Origin: Mesorhizobium amorphae
Lineage (GTDB): Bacteria > Pseudomonadota > Alphaproteobacteria > Rhizobiales > Rhizobiaceae
Length of the DNA: 64,000 nt
Reading direction: 5' to 3'
Assembly (NCBI RefSeq): GCF_014843845.1
Contig: NZ_JHQS01000016.1
Span: 1-64,000 of the forward strand
Below, in pieces: positions 8,210-15,854 of the stretch (within the stretch, counting starts at the first letter, position 1; each line of letters starts with the position of its first letter). Made by a program: the position numbers and the translations under genes. The notes under the pieces were generated by a model, which saw only the letters and a list, made by a program, of their open reading frames with translations, did no database searches and had not been told where the DNA came from.

Positions 8210-9580
8210 TCACTTGAGAGCGTTCTGGACATCATCGAGCGTGAGTCGGATTTCCCGAATCATGATGTCGATTTCCGTTTGAGTGATGACGAGGGGCGGC
8301 GAGAGCGTAATCCGGTCGCCTATCACACGTACAAGCAATCCCCGTTCACGGGCCGCCTGCATGACCATCGACCCTATGCGGCCGGCAGGTTCAAAAAAGC
8401 GCCTGGAAGCCTTGTCTTCAACCAGATCAATGCCGGCGACGAGACCGATGCCGCTTACGTCGCCGACGAGGGGATGCGACCTGAGTTCGTCGAGCCGATC
8501 CAGCATGTAGCCACCAACAGTGCGTACATGATCCAGAATATTGAGCTCGTCGTAGATCTTGAGAACTTCCAGCGCTACAGCTGCCGCTACCGGATGACCC
8601 GAGTAGGTTGACCCATGCGCAAAATTTCCATGCGTGCTGCTTTGCGCGAGCATAGATTCATAGACGCGGGAGCCGATCAACAGGGCGGAGATGGGCTGCA
8701 TTCCGGCCGAGAGCGCCTTGGCAGAGGTGATGATGTCGGGTCGAAGATCATATGTGGTGCTACCCCACATATTGCCCGTCCGGCCAAACCCGCAGATCAC
8801 CTCGTCCGCGATGAACAGGATATCGTATTTTGCCAAGACGGCCTGGATCTTGTCGAAGTAGGTCCTGGGCGGCGGAAGGGCGCCGCCTGCGCCGACGAGC
8901 GGTTCGGCTATGAAGGCGGCAATGGTTTCCGGACGCTCGGTGAGGATCATCAGCTCCAGCGCCTCGGCCAACCGGGTCGAATATTGCTCCTCGGTCTCTC
9001 CACTCTCGTGGAATTTGTAGTAGTGGGCCGGCAGCGTCTGCAGGAACCCGTCCAGCGGAAGATTGAAGGGGCGCTGCATGTCGGGTTTCCCAGACGCGCT
9101 GATCGTGGCGATCGTGGTGCCATGGTAGCCCAGATCCCGGCCGATTATTTTGCGCCGGCCTGGCTGGCCGCAGGCATTCCAGTGGTACCAGGCCAGCTTG
9201 ATCGCAGTGTCGTTGGCTTCCGATCCGCTGTTGTGAAACAGCACGCGTGACATGGGCACCGGGGCCAATTTGAGCAGTTGCTCAGCCAGGTCAATGCTCT
9301 TCTCATGCGCAAAGTGCCAGTAGTTGTGGTAGTAGCCAAGCGTGCACATCTGCTCGTAGGCGACCTTGGCAAGCCGCTCACTGGAGAAACCCAATGTCGC
9401 GCACCAGAGCCCCGCAGCACACTCGAGGTAGCGGCGACCACTCTTGTCGAAGACATATACGCCCTCTCCCCGCGCCATGATCTCTGGCCCCCGATCCAGA
9501 TGGGCGACCAGGTTCGTCTGCGGATGGATGAGCGATTGAATATCGCGCGCCTCGGCCGAATTCGGAGCACTCTGCAACAT
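8210..9580 (-). CDS. Class III (omega-type) aminotransferase
   Basis: PLP-dependent aminotransferase of 456 residues, the usual length for the omega-transaminase group. Visible hallmarks are HNSGSEANDTAIKLAWYHW (116-134, phosphate binding), DLGYHGTTIATIS (149-161), the cofactor Asp259 in FIADEVICGFGRTG and the Schiff-base Lys288 in TSAKALSAG. Enzymes of this group move the terminal amino group of omega-amino acids or amines to pyruvate or a keto acid. It follows bioY by 69 bases on the same strand and probably shares its promoter. With the aldehyde dehydrogenase at 15.9 kb it could convert an omega-amino acid to a dicarboxylate, which is inference. Confidence 0.9.
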   Translation of the reverse strand: MLQSAPNSAEARDIQSLIHPQTNLVAHLDRGPEIMARGEGVYVFDKSGRRYLECAAGLWCATLGFSSERLAKVAYEQMCTLGYYHNYWHFAHEKSIDLAEQLLKLAPVPMSRVLFHNSGSEANDTAIKLAWYHWNACGQPGRRKIIGRDLGYHGTTIATISASGKPDMQRPFNLPLDGFLQTLPAHYYKFHESGETEEQYSTRLAEALELMILTERPETIAAFIAEPLVGAGGALPPPRTYFDKIQAVLAKYDILFIADEVICGFGRTGNMWGSTTYDLRPDIITSAKALSAGMQPISALLIGSRVYESMLAQSSTHGNFAHGSTYSGHPVAAAVALEVLKIYDELNILDHVRTVGGYMLDRLDELRSHPLVGDVSGIGLVAGIDLVEDKASRRFFEPAGRIGSMVMQAARERGLLVRVIGDRITLSPPLVITQTEIDIMIREIRLTLDDVQNALK

Positions 9581-9649
9581 CTTCTTACCCTTATGTGCCG
9601 GCGCGGTTGAGTGAGTGCCAGCCTTCGATGGTTCGCTGGGCGGGTCGCT

Positions 9650-10213
9650 TCAGGATCTGGCGGTAAAGCCGGCGCGTGCCAGCGGGATCACTGCGCTGGC
9701 AATCGCGAGTTTGAGTATTTCCGCAGGCATGAACGGTAAAAGGCCGGCGGCGACAGCCCTCTCTGCGCCGATCATCCAGCCGAGCCACATCACTCCCGGC
9801 AGGTAAATTACGACCTCACCGAGTAACAGCACCGAGATGGTTGGCAGAACACCACCGCAGTAACCGCGATCGGATAGCCACCCGACGAGCGTGGCCGCGA
9901 GAAGGAAGCCCAAGAGGTAGCCGCCGGTCGGCCCAGCAAGATAGGCGAGCCCGGTACCTGTTGCGAAAACGGGAAATCCAGCGGCACCGCATAGGAGATA
10001 GGAAAGAAGCGTAGCGGAGGCATGGCGCATTCCATATGTCGCACCGAGGCATAATACCGCCAGCGTCTGAAGCGTCATGGGGACTGGCCAGAACGGCGCT
10101 TGAAGCTTTACGGACAAGGTCAGCACCGCAACGCCGCCCGCGACCATGACGAGTGATCGCATCATCGGCAAGGTGGCTGGGACTGCGACGAGGAATTCGT
10201 GCCTGCGGTCCAT
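9650..10213 (-). CDS. bioY: Biotin transporter BioY
   Basis: Substrate-binding membrane subunit of the biotin ECF-type transporter, 187 residues from the ATG at 10213, which has AGGGAGG just upstream; a TTG nine codons earlier is less likely. Six hydrophobic segments are visible and the family motif AGPTGGYLLGF is present (about residues 93-103). No ATPase or T-component genes are adjacent; BioY can work alone or borrow them. Biotin uptake fits the neighbouring biotin carrier and carboxylase genes. The palindrome at 10296-10318 lies just upstream and matches the one in front of the LysR/pxpA pair. Confidence 0.93.
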   Translation of the reverse strand: MDRRHEFLVAVPATLPMMRSLVMVAGGVAVLTLSVKLQAPFWPVPMTLQTLAVLCLGATYGMRHASATLLSYLLCGAAGFPVFATGTGLAYLAGPTGGYLLGFLLAATLVGWLSDRGYCGGVLPTISVLLLGEVVIYLPGVMWLGWMIGAERAVAAGLLPFMPAEILKLAIASAVIPLARAGFTARS

Positions 10214-10295
10214 CCTCTCCTCCCTTACCTCGGTTTCCAATCTCCTGATGGTGCGGAAATTCCGCTAGAATGTAAAATTCAAAATAATGAGATCG

Positions 10296-10318
10296 CTCTA
10301 TCTATTTTTTAGATAGAG
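10296..10318. promoter_or_regulatory. Putative operator of bioY, CTATCT-N7-AGATAG
   Basis: A 9-bp inverted repeat, CTCTATCTA (10296-10304) and TAGATAGAG (10310-10318), sits about 83 bases upstream of the bioY ATG. Its core CTATCT-N7-AGATAG has the same halves and the same 7-base spacer as the palindrome between lysR and pxpA. A BioR-type biotin site was considered because TATCTAT is part of that consensus, but the full TTATCTATAA does not fit. Confidence 0.6.
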
Positions 10319-10352
10319 AAATTCTCGATGGAGGCGATGATCGTTGACGGTT

Positions 10353-11267
10353 TCACTGCGTCAACGGCTCGCCACTGCATATGCGTTTGAGAAACGTAGA
10401 GAAAGTTCGGGCGGCTGGGCTAAGCCTTCGTTGTGTAGCTGTCACTATAGAGACGTCGACAGTAGGGATATGACCCTCCAGGTCGCGAGTCTCGATCCGT
10501 TGGCCGTCAAGTGACCATCGCCTGTAGATGATATCCGAGAGGATGGACACGCCTAGACCGGAGGCAACCATTGTGCGTATCGCCTCGACGGATTCGGTCC
10601 GATACAATACGTTTGGAGCGGCGGGCTGCCGGTCCCAGTACCGCCGTGCGTTATCCCAGGCATCGTCGATCGTCAGGGCGATGTATGGTTCTGACGCGAT
10701 CATCTCAAGGCTGACGGAATCGTAGGCAAGCAGAGGATGATTGGCCGGCAGCCATAGCCGCCTGGACGACCGGTGCAGAGGGCGATAACTCAACTCGCCG
10801 TCCTCCGGAGCCTCCTGGATCATTGTGATGGCCAGGTCTGAGATACCCTTGGCGACTGCCTGTTCCGCCACGCGCCGAGACGACTCTTCAAGCGAGAGAC
10901 GAATGTCGGGATAGACATAGTTGAAGCGGACAAGGAGCGGCGCAAGGAAATAGCCCGTGACAATAGACGTGACGCCTACGCGCACCTCTCCAGTGACATC
11001 GTGCTCTGCTCCACGTTGCAGGTGCAACGCCTGTTCAACCGTCGCCATTATGTCGCGCGCGCGCCGCAGGAATTGCTCGCCAGCCTGGGTAAGTGTGACA
11101 CCGGCGGAGCTGCGGTTAAGCAGGACCATGCCGATCAGGTCCTCCAATTGCTTGATGGCCGTAGTCACCGCGGATTGGGAGACATTAAGCTGCATCGCCG
11201 CCCGGCTAATCTGTCCAGCTTCCGCGGTCGCAACGAAATAGCGGATCTGCTTCAAGGAAAAACTCAA
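10353..11267 (-). CDS. LysR family transcriptional regulator (next to the pxp operon)
   Basis: LysR-type regulator of 304 residues. The N-terminal helix-turn-helix is clear (ISRAAMQLNVSQSAVTTAIK, residues 20-39, followed by QLEDLIGMVLLNRSS), and the effector domain begins near residue 90 (GEVRVGVTSIVTGYF). It is divergent from the pxpA operon with 251 bases between, and a 21-base palindrome lies 22 bases upstream of its start. The layout suggests control of its own gene, of pxpA-accB-accC-pxpB-pxpC and, through the matching palindrome, of bioY and the aminotransferase. The inducer is unknown; a lactam or omega-amino acid is a guess from context. Confidence 0.92.
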   Translation of the reverse strand: MSFSLKQIRYFVATAEAGQISRAAMQLNVSQSAVTTAIKQLEDLIGMVLLNRSSAGVTLTQAGEQFLRRARDIMATVEQALHLQRGAEHDVTGEVRVGVTSIVTGYFLAPLLVRFNYVYPDIRLSLEESSRRVAEQAVAKGISDLAITMIQEAPEDGELSYRPLHRSSRRLWLPANHPLLAYDSVSLEMIASEPYIALTIDDAWDNARRYWDRQPAAPNVLYRTESVEAIRTMVASGLGVSILSDIIYRRWSLDGQRIETRDLEGHIPTVDVSIVTATQRRLSPAARTFSTFLKRICSGEPLTQ

Positions 11268-11288
11268 GACCGGCTGCCTCCCATCTTT

Positions 11289-11309
11289 TCTATCTGAAAT
11301 TCAGATAGA
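11289..11309. promoter_or_regulatory. Putative LysR operator between lysR and pxpA
   Basis: A perfect 10-bp inverted repeat around one A: TCTATCTGAA (11289-11298) and TTCAGATAGA (11300-11309). It contains CTATCT-N7-AGATAG, the same core as at 10298-10316 before bioY. It lies 22 bases from the LysR start, where an autoregulated LysR-type protein would bind, and about 210 bases before the pxpA start. Confidence 0.65.
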
Positions 11310-11518
11310 GCATCATCAGTATTCAATAATATCGCAATTGGCCTTGGTCGGCTAGCTTGTCTTGGCGCAGGCAAGGCGAAGGGACGATGCCGTCCTGGGA
11401 GCTTCAGCCATGATGGACGTCGCGGCGGGTTTCGCGAGCGCGTGCTCGGGCCGTCACCGAAGGGCGGCGGAAATCTCGCTTCGATCTGACCACGGTTGGG
11501 CAATTGAGAGGGAAGAGA

Positions 11519-12289
11519 ATGAGCGGTCGAATTTTTGACATCAACCTCGACATGGGGGAAGGCTACGGCAACTGGCGCACCTGTGACGACGCCGCAGTTA
11601 TGCCACTCATTAGCACAGCCAATATCGCTTGCGGTTACCATGCCGGCGACCCTTCGATAATGCGTACGACCATCGAACTGGCGCGGCAATCAAGCGTATC
11701 AATCGGAGCTCATCCTGGGCTGCCGGACCTTCTCGGGTTCGGTCGGCGAGTCATTGATGTCACCCCAAACGATCTTTACGCGTATATTGTCTATCAAGTT
11801 GGCGCGCTCCAAGGGTTCATGACTGCCGCCGGCCTGTCCTTGACCCACGTCAAGCCGCATGGTGCGATGTTTTACGTCCTGCGTGATCCCGTGCTGGCCG
11901 ATGCGGCGCTTGACGCCGTTGCCGCGGTTGCTCCCGGAACCTCGATCTACCTTGCCGGTCCGGTGGGTCGCGAACTCTTTGCAACGCGCGCCATGGCGCG
12001 CGGTATCCGCATCTGTCCGGAAGCATACCCGGATCTGGAATATACCGACGATGGCTCAGTTATCGTCCAACGGCACAAGAAGCCGGTCGAGCCTGATCTC
12101 GTCTACGCGCGAGTCAAGGAGATCATCACAAAGAAGACTTTGACCACCCGCAGTGGCAAGGTGCTGCCGATGGATGTCAATAATGTCTGCCTCCACAGCG
12201 ACGGACCCAATGTGCTGGAGGTCATCGATGCAGCGCGACGGGCAATTGCAGATTGCGAACTGACATTGGGCAGCATCGCGCAACACTGA
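11519..12289 (+). CDS. pxpA: PxpA / LamB-YcsF family protein (lactam hydrolysis partner)
   Basis: Member of the LamB/YcsF family, 256 residues. In characterised bacteria PxpA acts with PxpB and PxpC as an ATP-dependent 5-oxoprolinase. Family motifs are intact: DINLDMGEGYGNW (6-18), TANIACGYHAGDP (37-49), GAHPGLPDLLGFGRR (65-79) and THVKPHGAMFY near 109. The ATG at 11519 has GAGAGGGAAG upstream and gives the usual length; a TTG five codons earlier is poorer. It leads the operon and is followed after 15 bases by a biotin carrier, which is not part of a standard 5-oxoprolinase operon. A different lactam or cyclic amide substrate is therefore possible. Confidence 0.9.
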   Translation: MSGRIFDINLDMGEGYGNWRTCDDAAVMPLISTANIACGYHAGDPSIMRTTIELARQSSVSIGAHPGLPDLLGFGRRVIDVTPNDLYAYIVYQVGALQGFMTAAGLSLTHVKPHGAMFYVLRDPVLADAALDAVAAVAPGTSIYLAGPVGRELFATRAMARGIRICPEAYPDLEYTDDGSVIVQRHKKPVEPDLVYARVKEIITKKTLTTRSGKVLPMDVNNVCLHSDGPNVLEVIDAARRAIADCELTLGSIAQH

Positions 12290-12304
12290 GAATGGAGCGA
12301 AGTC

Positions 12305-12547
12305 ATGGGCGTCAAAACTGTCCTAGCGCCTATCCCGGGCACCTTCTATCGCAGCGCGGCGCCCGATCAGCCAGCGTTGAAGAATGAGGGTGACGCAGTC
12401 GCCAAAGGTGACGTTATCGGCATCATCGAGGTGATGAAAACCTTCACCCAGATTCAGGCCGAAGAAGCCGGACAACTAGTCCGCTTTCTTGTCGATGACG
12501 AAGATGCGGTCATGGCGGGCCAGCCGCTGTACGAACTGGGGGTGTGA
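12305..12547 (+). CDS. Small biotin carboxyl carrier protein (AccB-like)
   Basis: A free-standing biotinyl domain of 80 residues. It has the expected hammerhead layout: APIPGTFYR (8-16), KNEGDAVAKGDVIGIIEVMK (26-45) and the C-terminal DEDAVMAGQPLYEL. Lys45 in EVMKTF is the predicted biotin site; the usual motif is EAMKM, so Ala is Val and the following Met is Thr. It lacks the long N-terminal region of fatty-acid AccB, which argues for a specialised carboxylase. It should carry the carboxyl group between the biotin carboxylase encoded next and the PxpB/PxpC pair. Confidence 0.88.
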   Translation: MGVKTVLAPIPGTFYRSAAPDQPALKNEGDAVAKGDVIGIIEVMKTFTQIQAEEAGQLVRFLVDDEDAVMAGQPLYELGV

Positions 12548-12556
12548 TTTCCGTCC

Positions 12557-13930
12557 ATGCCGATATCCAAGATACTTGTGGCCAACAGAGGTGAAATCGC
12601 GGTGCGGATCATTCGCGCAGCACGCGATCTCGGCATTGCAACTGCTCAGATTGTCAGCCGGGCCGACCACGACATGCTGGCTGCTCGCATGGCCGACGAA
12701 AAAATCGAGATTGGACCTGCCCAGGCGTCCAAGTCCTACCTGAATATCAATGCAATCATCGAGGCAGCGCGCGTCGTCGGCGCCGATGCCGTCCACCCCG
12801 GATATGGCTTTCTGTCGGAGAATGCCGATTTCGCGGATGCGGTCGAGGCCGCTGGCCTGATCTTTATCGGACCCAAAGGCCAAACTATTCGATCGATGGG
12901 AGACAAGGCCGCGGCGCGAAGCGTTGCCGCTCAGGCCGGCGTTCGCACTGTGCCTGGCAGCGAAGGCCGCACCTTGCCGTCCGGTGCAAGCCGCCTGGCC
13001 GAGGAACTCGGGTTGCCGCTGATGATCAAGGCTGCTGCCGGCGGTGGCGGGCGCGGTATCCGCGTGGCTCACAGCGTCCAGGATCTGGAGCAGATGATGC
13101 CGCTCGCCAGCGCTGAAGCACTCGCTGCCTTTGGCGATGGCGGTCTCTATCTCGAACGCTTTATCGAACGGGCCAGACATATCGAGGTGCAAATCCTGGG
13201 GGACGGGACAGACGCCATACATGTGTTCGAGCGCGAGTGCTCCCTTCAAAGGCGGCGGCAAAAGGTCTGGGAGGAAGCTCCGGCGGCTTGCCTCGCTCCA
13301 AATGTCCGCGCCGAGCTGTGTGCGTCCGCGGTGCGGCTGGCCAAGCATGTGAATTATCGGGGCGCCGGCACGCTCGAGTACCTCTACGACGACAAGACGG
13401 GAGAATTCTTCTTTATCGAGATGAATACCCGCATCCAGGTGGAGCATCCCGTCTCGGAAATGGTCACTGGCATCGATCTCGTGAAGGAGATGATCAAGAT
13501 CGCGGGTGGAGATCCGCTTTCGATCCGGCAAGAAGATGTCACGCTTTCGGGGCATGCGATCGAGTGTCGGATCAATGCCGAGGATCCAACCGCTGATTTC
13601 CGCCCATCTCCCGGGACAGTCAGCTCCATCTCGTTGCCAGATGCTCCCTATGTCAGGTTCGATACAGGCGTCTATGCCGGCTACACGGTGCCGCCCTTCT
13701 ACGATTCCCTGCTTGGCAAGCTGATCGTTTCGGGGGCGACACGCGGCGAGGCTCTGCAGCGGTTGCGTGAGGCGCTGGCGCGCTTCCAACTCACCGGCAT
13801 CACGACGACAGCCTTGTTGCATGAGCATCTCGCCCGCGACCCCGACGTCGCTTCGCTCAACACACACACGCGCTGGCTGGAGCAGTGGCTGGAAGGCCGC
13901 TCACTCGAAGTCCCGGCCTTGGCCTCCTGA
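12557..13930 (+). CDS. Biotin carboxylase subunit (AccC-like)
   Basis: ATP-grasp biotin carboxylase of 457 residues, the length of AccC. It starts with the family N-terminal domain (KILVANRGEIAVRIIRAAR, residues 5-23) and has HPGYGFLSENADFA (80-93), the glycine loop AAAGGGGRGIRV (159-170) and the catalytic block EMNTRIQVEHPVSEMVTG near 290-307. It should carboxylate the biotin on the small carrier using ATP and bicarbonate. Fatty-acid carboxyltransferase genes are absent here, and the next two genes are PxpB/PxpC, whose folds correspond to the carboxyltransferase part of urea carboxylase. Confidence 0.92.
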   Translation: MPISKILVANRGEIAVRIIRAARDLGIATAQIVSRADHDMLAARMADEKIEIGPAQASKSYLNINAIIEAARVVGADAVHPGYGFLSENADFADAVEAAGLIFIGPKGQTIRSMGDKAAARSVAAQAGVRTVPGSEGRTLPSGASRLAEELGLPLMIKAAAGGGGRGIRVAHSVQDLEQMMPLASAEALAAFGDGGLYLERFIERARHIEVQILGDGTDAIHVFERECSLQRRRQKVWEEAPAACLAPNVRAELCASAVRLAKHVNYRGAGTLEYLYDDKTGEFFFIEMNTRIQVEHPVSEMVTGIDLVKEMIKIAGGDPLSIRQEDVTLSGHAIECRINAEDPTADFRPSPGTVSSISLPDAPYVRFDTGVYAGYTVPPFYDSLLGKLIVSGATRGEALQRLREALARFQLTGITTTALLHEHLARDPDVASLNTHTRWLEQWLEGRSLEVPALAS

Positions 13931-13940
13931 GGATAAGTCG

Positions 13941-14813
13941 ATGGCCCGATATTCATTTGGCGGCGATGAACATATCGCGGTGGAAATGGACGAAGCAATG
14001 TCGCTTCGCGCATTCTTCGGTGCGCTGTCGATCTGCAATGCCGTGCGTGACAGCAAGATCCCCGGCGTAACCGAGATCTGTCCGGCCAATGCCTCCCTGC
14101 AGTTGCGTTTCGATCCGGACCTGATCGAACCAGACGACCTGATGAGAGAGGTCAAGCAGATCGAGGCTAGCGCCTCGGGACAGAAGCAGGCTTTGACCAC
14201 GCGGATCATCGAAATACCAGTTTACTACGACGATCCGTGGACCCGTGAAACGCTCATGCGCTTTCGCGACCGGCATCAAGATCCGGACGCGACAGATCTC
14301 GAATACGCCGCCAGGATCAACAACTACGCCAGCGTCAACGATTTCATCGCCGCCCATTCGGGTTCGCCCTGGCTGGTCTCGATGGTCGGTTTTGGCGCCG
14401 GCAGCCCTTTCACCTTCCAGATGGTGGAACACGAGAAGCAGATCCAGGTGCCGAAATATGTTCGCCCCCGCACCGACACTCCCAAGCAATGCGTCGCACA
14501 GGGCGGCTGTTTTACAGGAATCTATCCGGTGCGTGGGGCGGGCGGCTATCAGATGTACGGCATTACGCCGACACCGATCTACGATCCTACCCAGACAACC
14601 AGCTATCTGCGCGAGTTTATGATCCTGTTTCGGCCGGGCGACATTGTGAAATTCCGGGGCATCGGCAGGGACGAGTACGATTCCCTTGTCGAAGACGTGA
14701 AGAAGGAAGACTTCTTCCTCAAGCAGCGGGCCATTTCCTTTTCGCTCGACGAATTCGAACAAGCACCCGCATTCTACAATCGGCAGGTTCTGGAGGCCCT
14801 CGATGGTCATTGA
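13941..14813 (+). CDS. pxpB: PxpB / KipI-like subunit (divergent)
   Basis: PxpB/KipI family (allophanate hydrolase subunit 1, carboxyltransferase C-D domain), 290 residues from the ATG at 13941, ten bases after the carboxylase stop. Recognisable landmarks are VSMVGFGAGSPFTFQ near 137-151 and FTGIYPVRGAGGYQMYGITP near 190-209. These match the KipI motifs GFxPGFxYL and TGIYPxxxPGGWxxIGRTP only in part: the Pro, the Trp and the Arg are replaced. A shift in substrate compared with 5-oxoprolinase is therefore likely. Its 3' end overlaps pxpC by 11 bases. Confidence 0.85.
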   Translation: MARYSFGGDEHIAVEMDEAMSLRAFFGALSICNAVRDSKIPGVTEICPANASLQLRFDPDLIEPDDLMREVKQIEASASGQKQALTTRIIEIPVYYDDPWTRETLMRFRDRHQDPDATDLEYAARINNYASVNDFIAAHSGSPWLVSMVGFGAGSPFTFQMVEHEKQIQVPKYVRPRTDTPKQCVAQGGCFTGIYPVRGAGGYQMYGITPTPIYDPTQTTSYLREFMILFRPGDIVKFRGIGRDEYDSLVEDVKKEDFFLKQRAISFSLDEFEQAPAFYNRQVLEALDGH

Positions 14814-15777
14814 GGTGATCAAGCCGGGCTTGCGGACAACTGTCCAGGATCTCGGGCGTCCGGGTTACCATCATCTGGGAATTCCGATGTCGGGCGCGAT
14901 GGACCGATATGCGTTGCGGGCCGCAAATCTGCTTGTCGGGAACAATGAGGAGGACGCTGCGCTCGAGGCCGTTTTCGCCGGGCCGGAGCTATCCTTTACG
15001 GACCGTCGCCTCGTCGCGGTTACCGGAGCAGAACTGCCGCCGAAGGTCGACGGCGAATTGCGCCAAACCTGGGAGGCCTTCATCGTCGAACCAGGCCAGA
15101 TATTGTCCTTTGATTTTCTGAAGAAGGGCGCGCGTGCTTATATCGCGATCTCCGGGGGTATCGACGTTCCCCTCGTCCTTGGAAGCCGTGCGACCTATCT
15201 GCTTGGCGGACTTGGAGGCTTCCAGGGACGTGGTCTCGCGACTGAAGATCGCCTGCAACTTGGCCAGTCGATGGCCAGGACCCCAAAATCAACATCGGTG
15301 CCCGAAGATCTTCGCCGCGCCGATCCGGGGGAGCCGGTCCTGCGCGTGCTGCCAGGACTATACGCCCATCGCATAACCGAAGAAGCGGCACGGGGTTTCT
15401 ACGAAGATGTATGGAAAGTCGCGCCGGAAGCCGATCGCGTCGGCTACCGTTTTCGTGGCGGTCGTCCACTTCAATTCGTGCCGCGCAAGCCACCCTTTGG
15501 CGCTGGCTCCGATCCATCGAATATCGTCGATGCGCCGTATCCCTATGGCTCAATTCAAGTTCCGGCAGGCACCGAACCCATCGTCCTGCACCGCGATGCA
15601 ATATCGGGCGGCGGCTATTTCACACTCGGCACGGTGATCTCGGCTGACATGGACTTTGTGGGTCAGATGCAGCCGAACCAGAAGATCCATTTCACTCCGG
15701 TCGACATGAATGCCGCGCTTGCCGCCAGGCGTGTCGAAGCGGAGCGGCTGGAGCGCTTGCGTTCGCACTGCGTCTAA
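14803..15777 (+). CDS. pxpC: PxpC / KipA-like subunit (carboxyltransferase A-B domain)
   Basis: PxpC/KipA family (allophanate hydrolase subunit 2), 324 residues. The N-terminal signature is nearly canonical: KPGLRTTVQDLGRPGYHH (residues 6-23) and GIPMSGAMDRYALRAANLLV (25-44). The C-terminal half contains the family segments DRVGYRFRGGRPLQF and DAISGGGYFTLGTVISADM. It overlaps pxpB and should form a complex with it. In urea carboxylase this fold sits in the same polypeptide as the biotin carboxylase and carrier domains; here all are separate genes in one operon. Confidence 0.9.
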   Translation: MVIEVIKPGLRTTVQDLGRPGYHHLGIPMSGAMDRYALRAANLLVGNNEEDAALEAVFAGPELSFTDRRLVAVTGAELPPKVDGELRQTWEAFIVEPGQILSFDFLKKGARAYIAISGGIDVPLVLGSRATYLLGGLGGFQGRGLATEDRLQLGQSMARTPKSTSVPEDLRRADPGEPVLRVLPGLYAHRITEEAARGFYEDVWKVAPEADRVGYRFRGGRPLQFVPRKPPFGAGSDPSNIVDAPYPYGSIQVPAGTEPIVLHRDAISGGGYFTLGTVISADMDFVGQMQPNQKIHFTPVDMNAALAARRVEAERLERLRSHCV

Positions 15778-15854
15778 GGACTGCCGGCGACCTCGCCGCA
15801 TACTTTTGACCGAACTTTTGGAGTGGGAAGGACGCGCTTCCCGAAGGAGGAGTT

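Noticed and set aside
10296..10318. BioR site controlling bioY
   Set aside because: Only seven of ten bases fit TTATCTATAA, and the palindrome with 7-base spacer is shared with lysR/pxpA, which fits the LysR regulator better.
12305..15777. Urea amidolyase or urea carboxylase system
   Set aside because: No allophanate hydrolase gene or urea-related genes are present, and PxpA is added, so a different amide is more likely.
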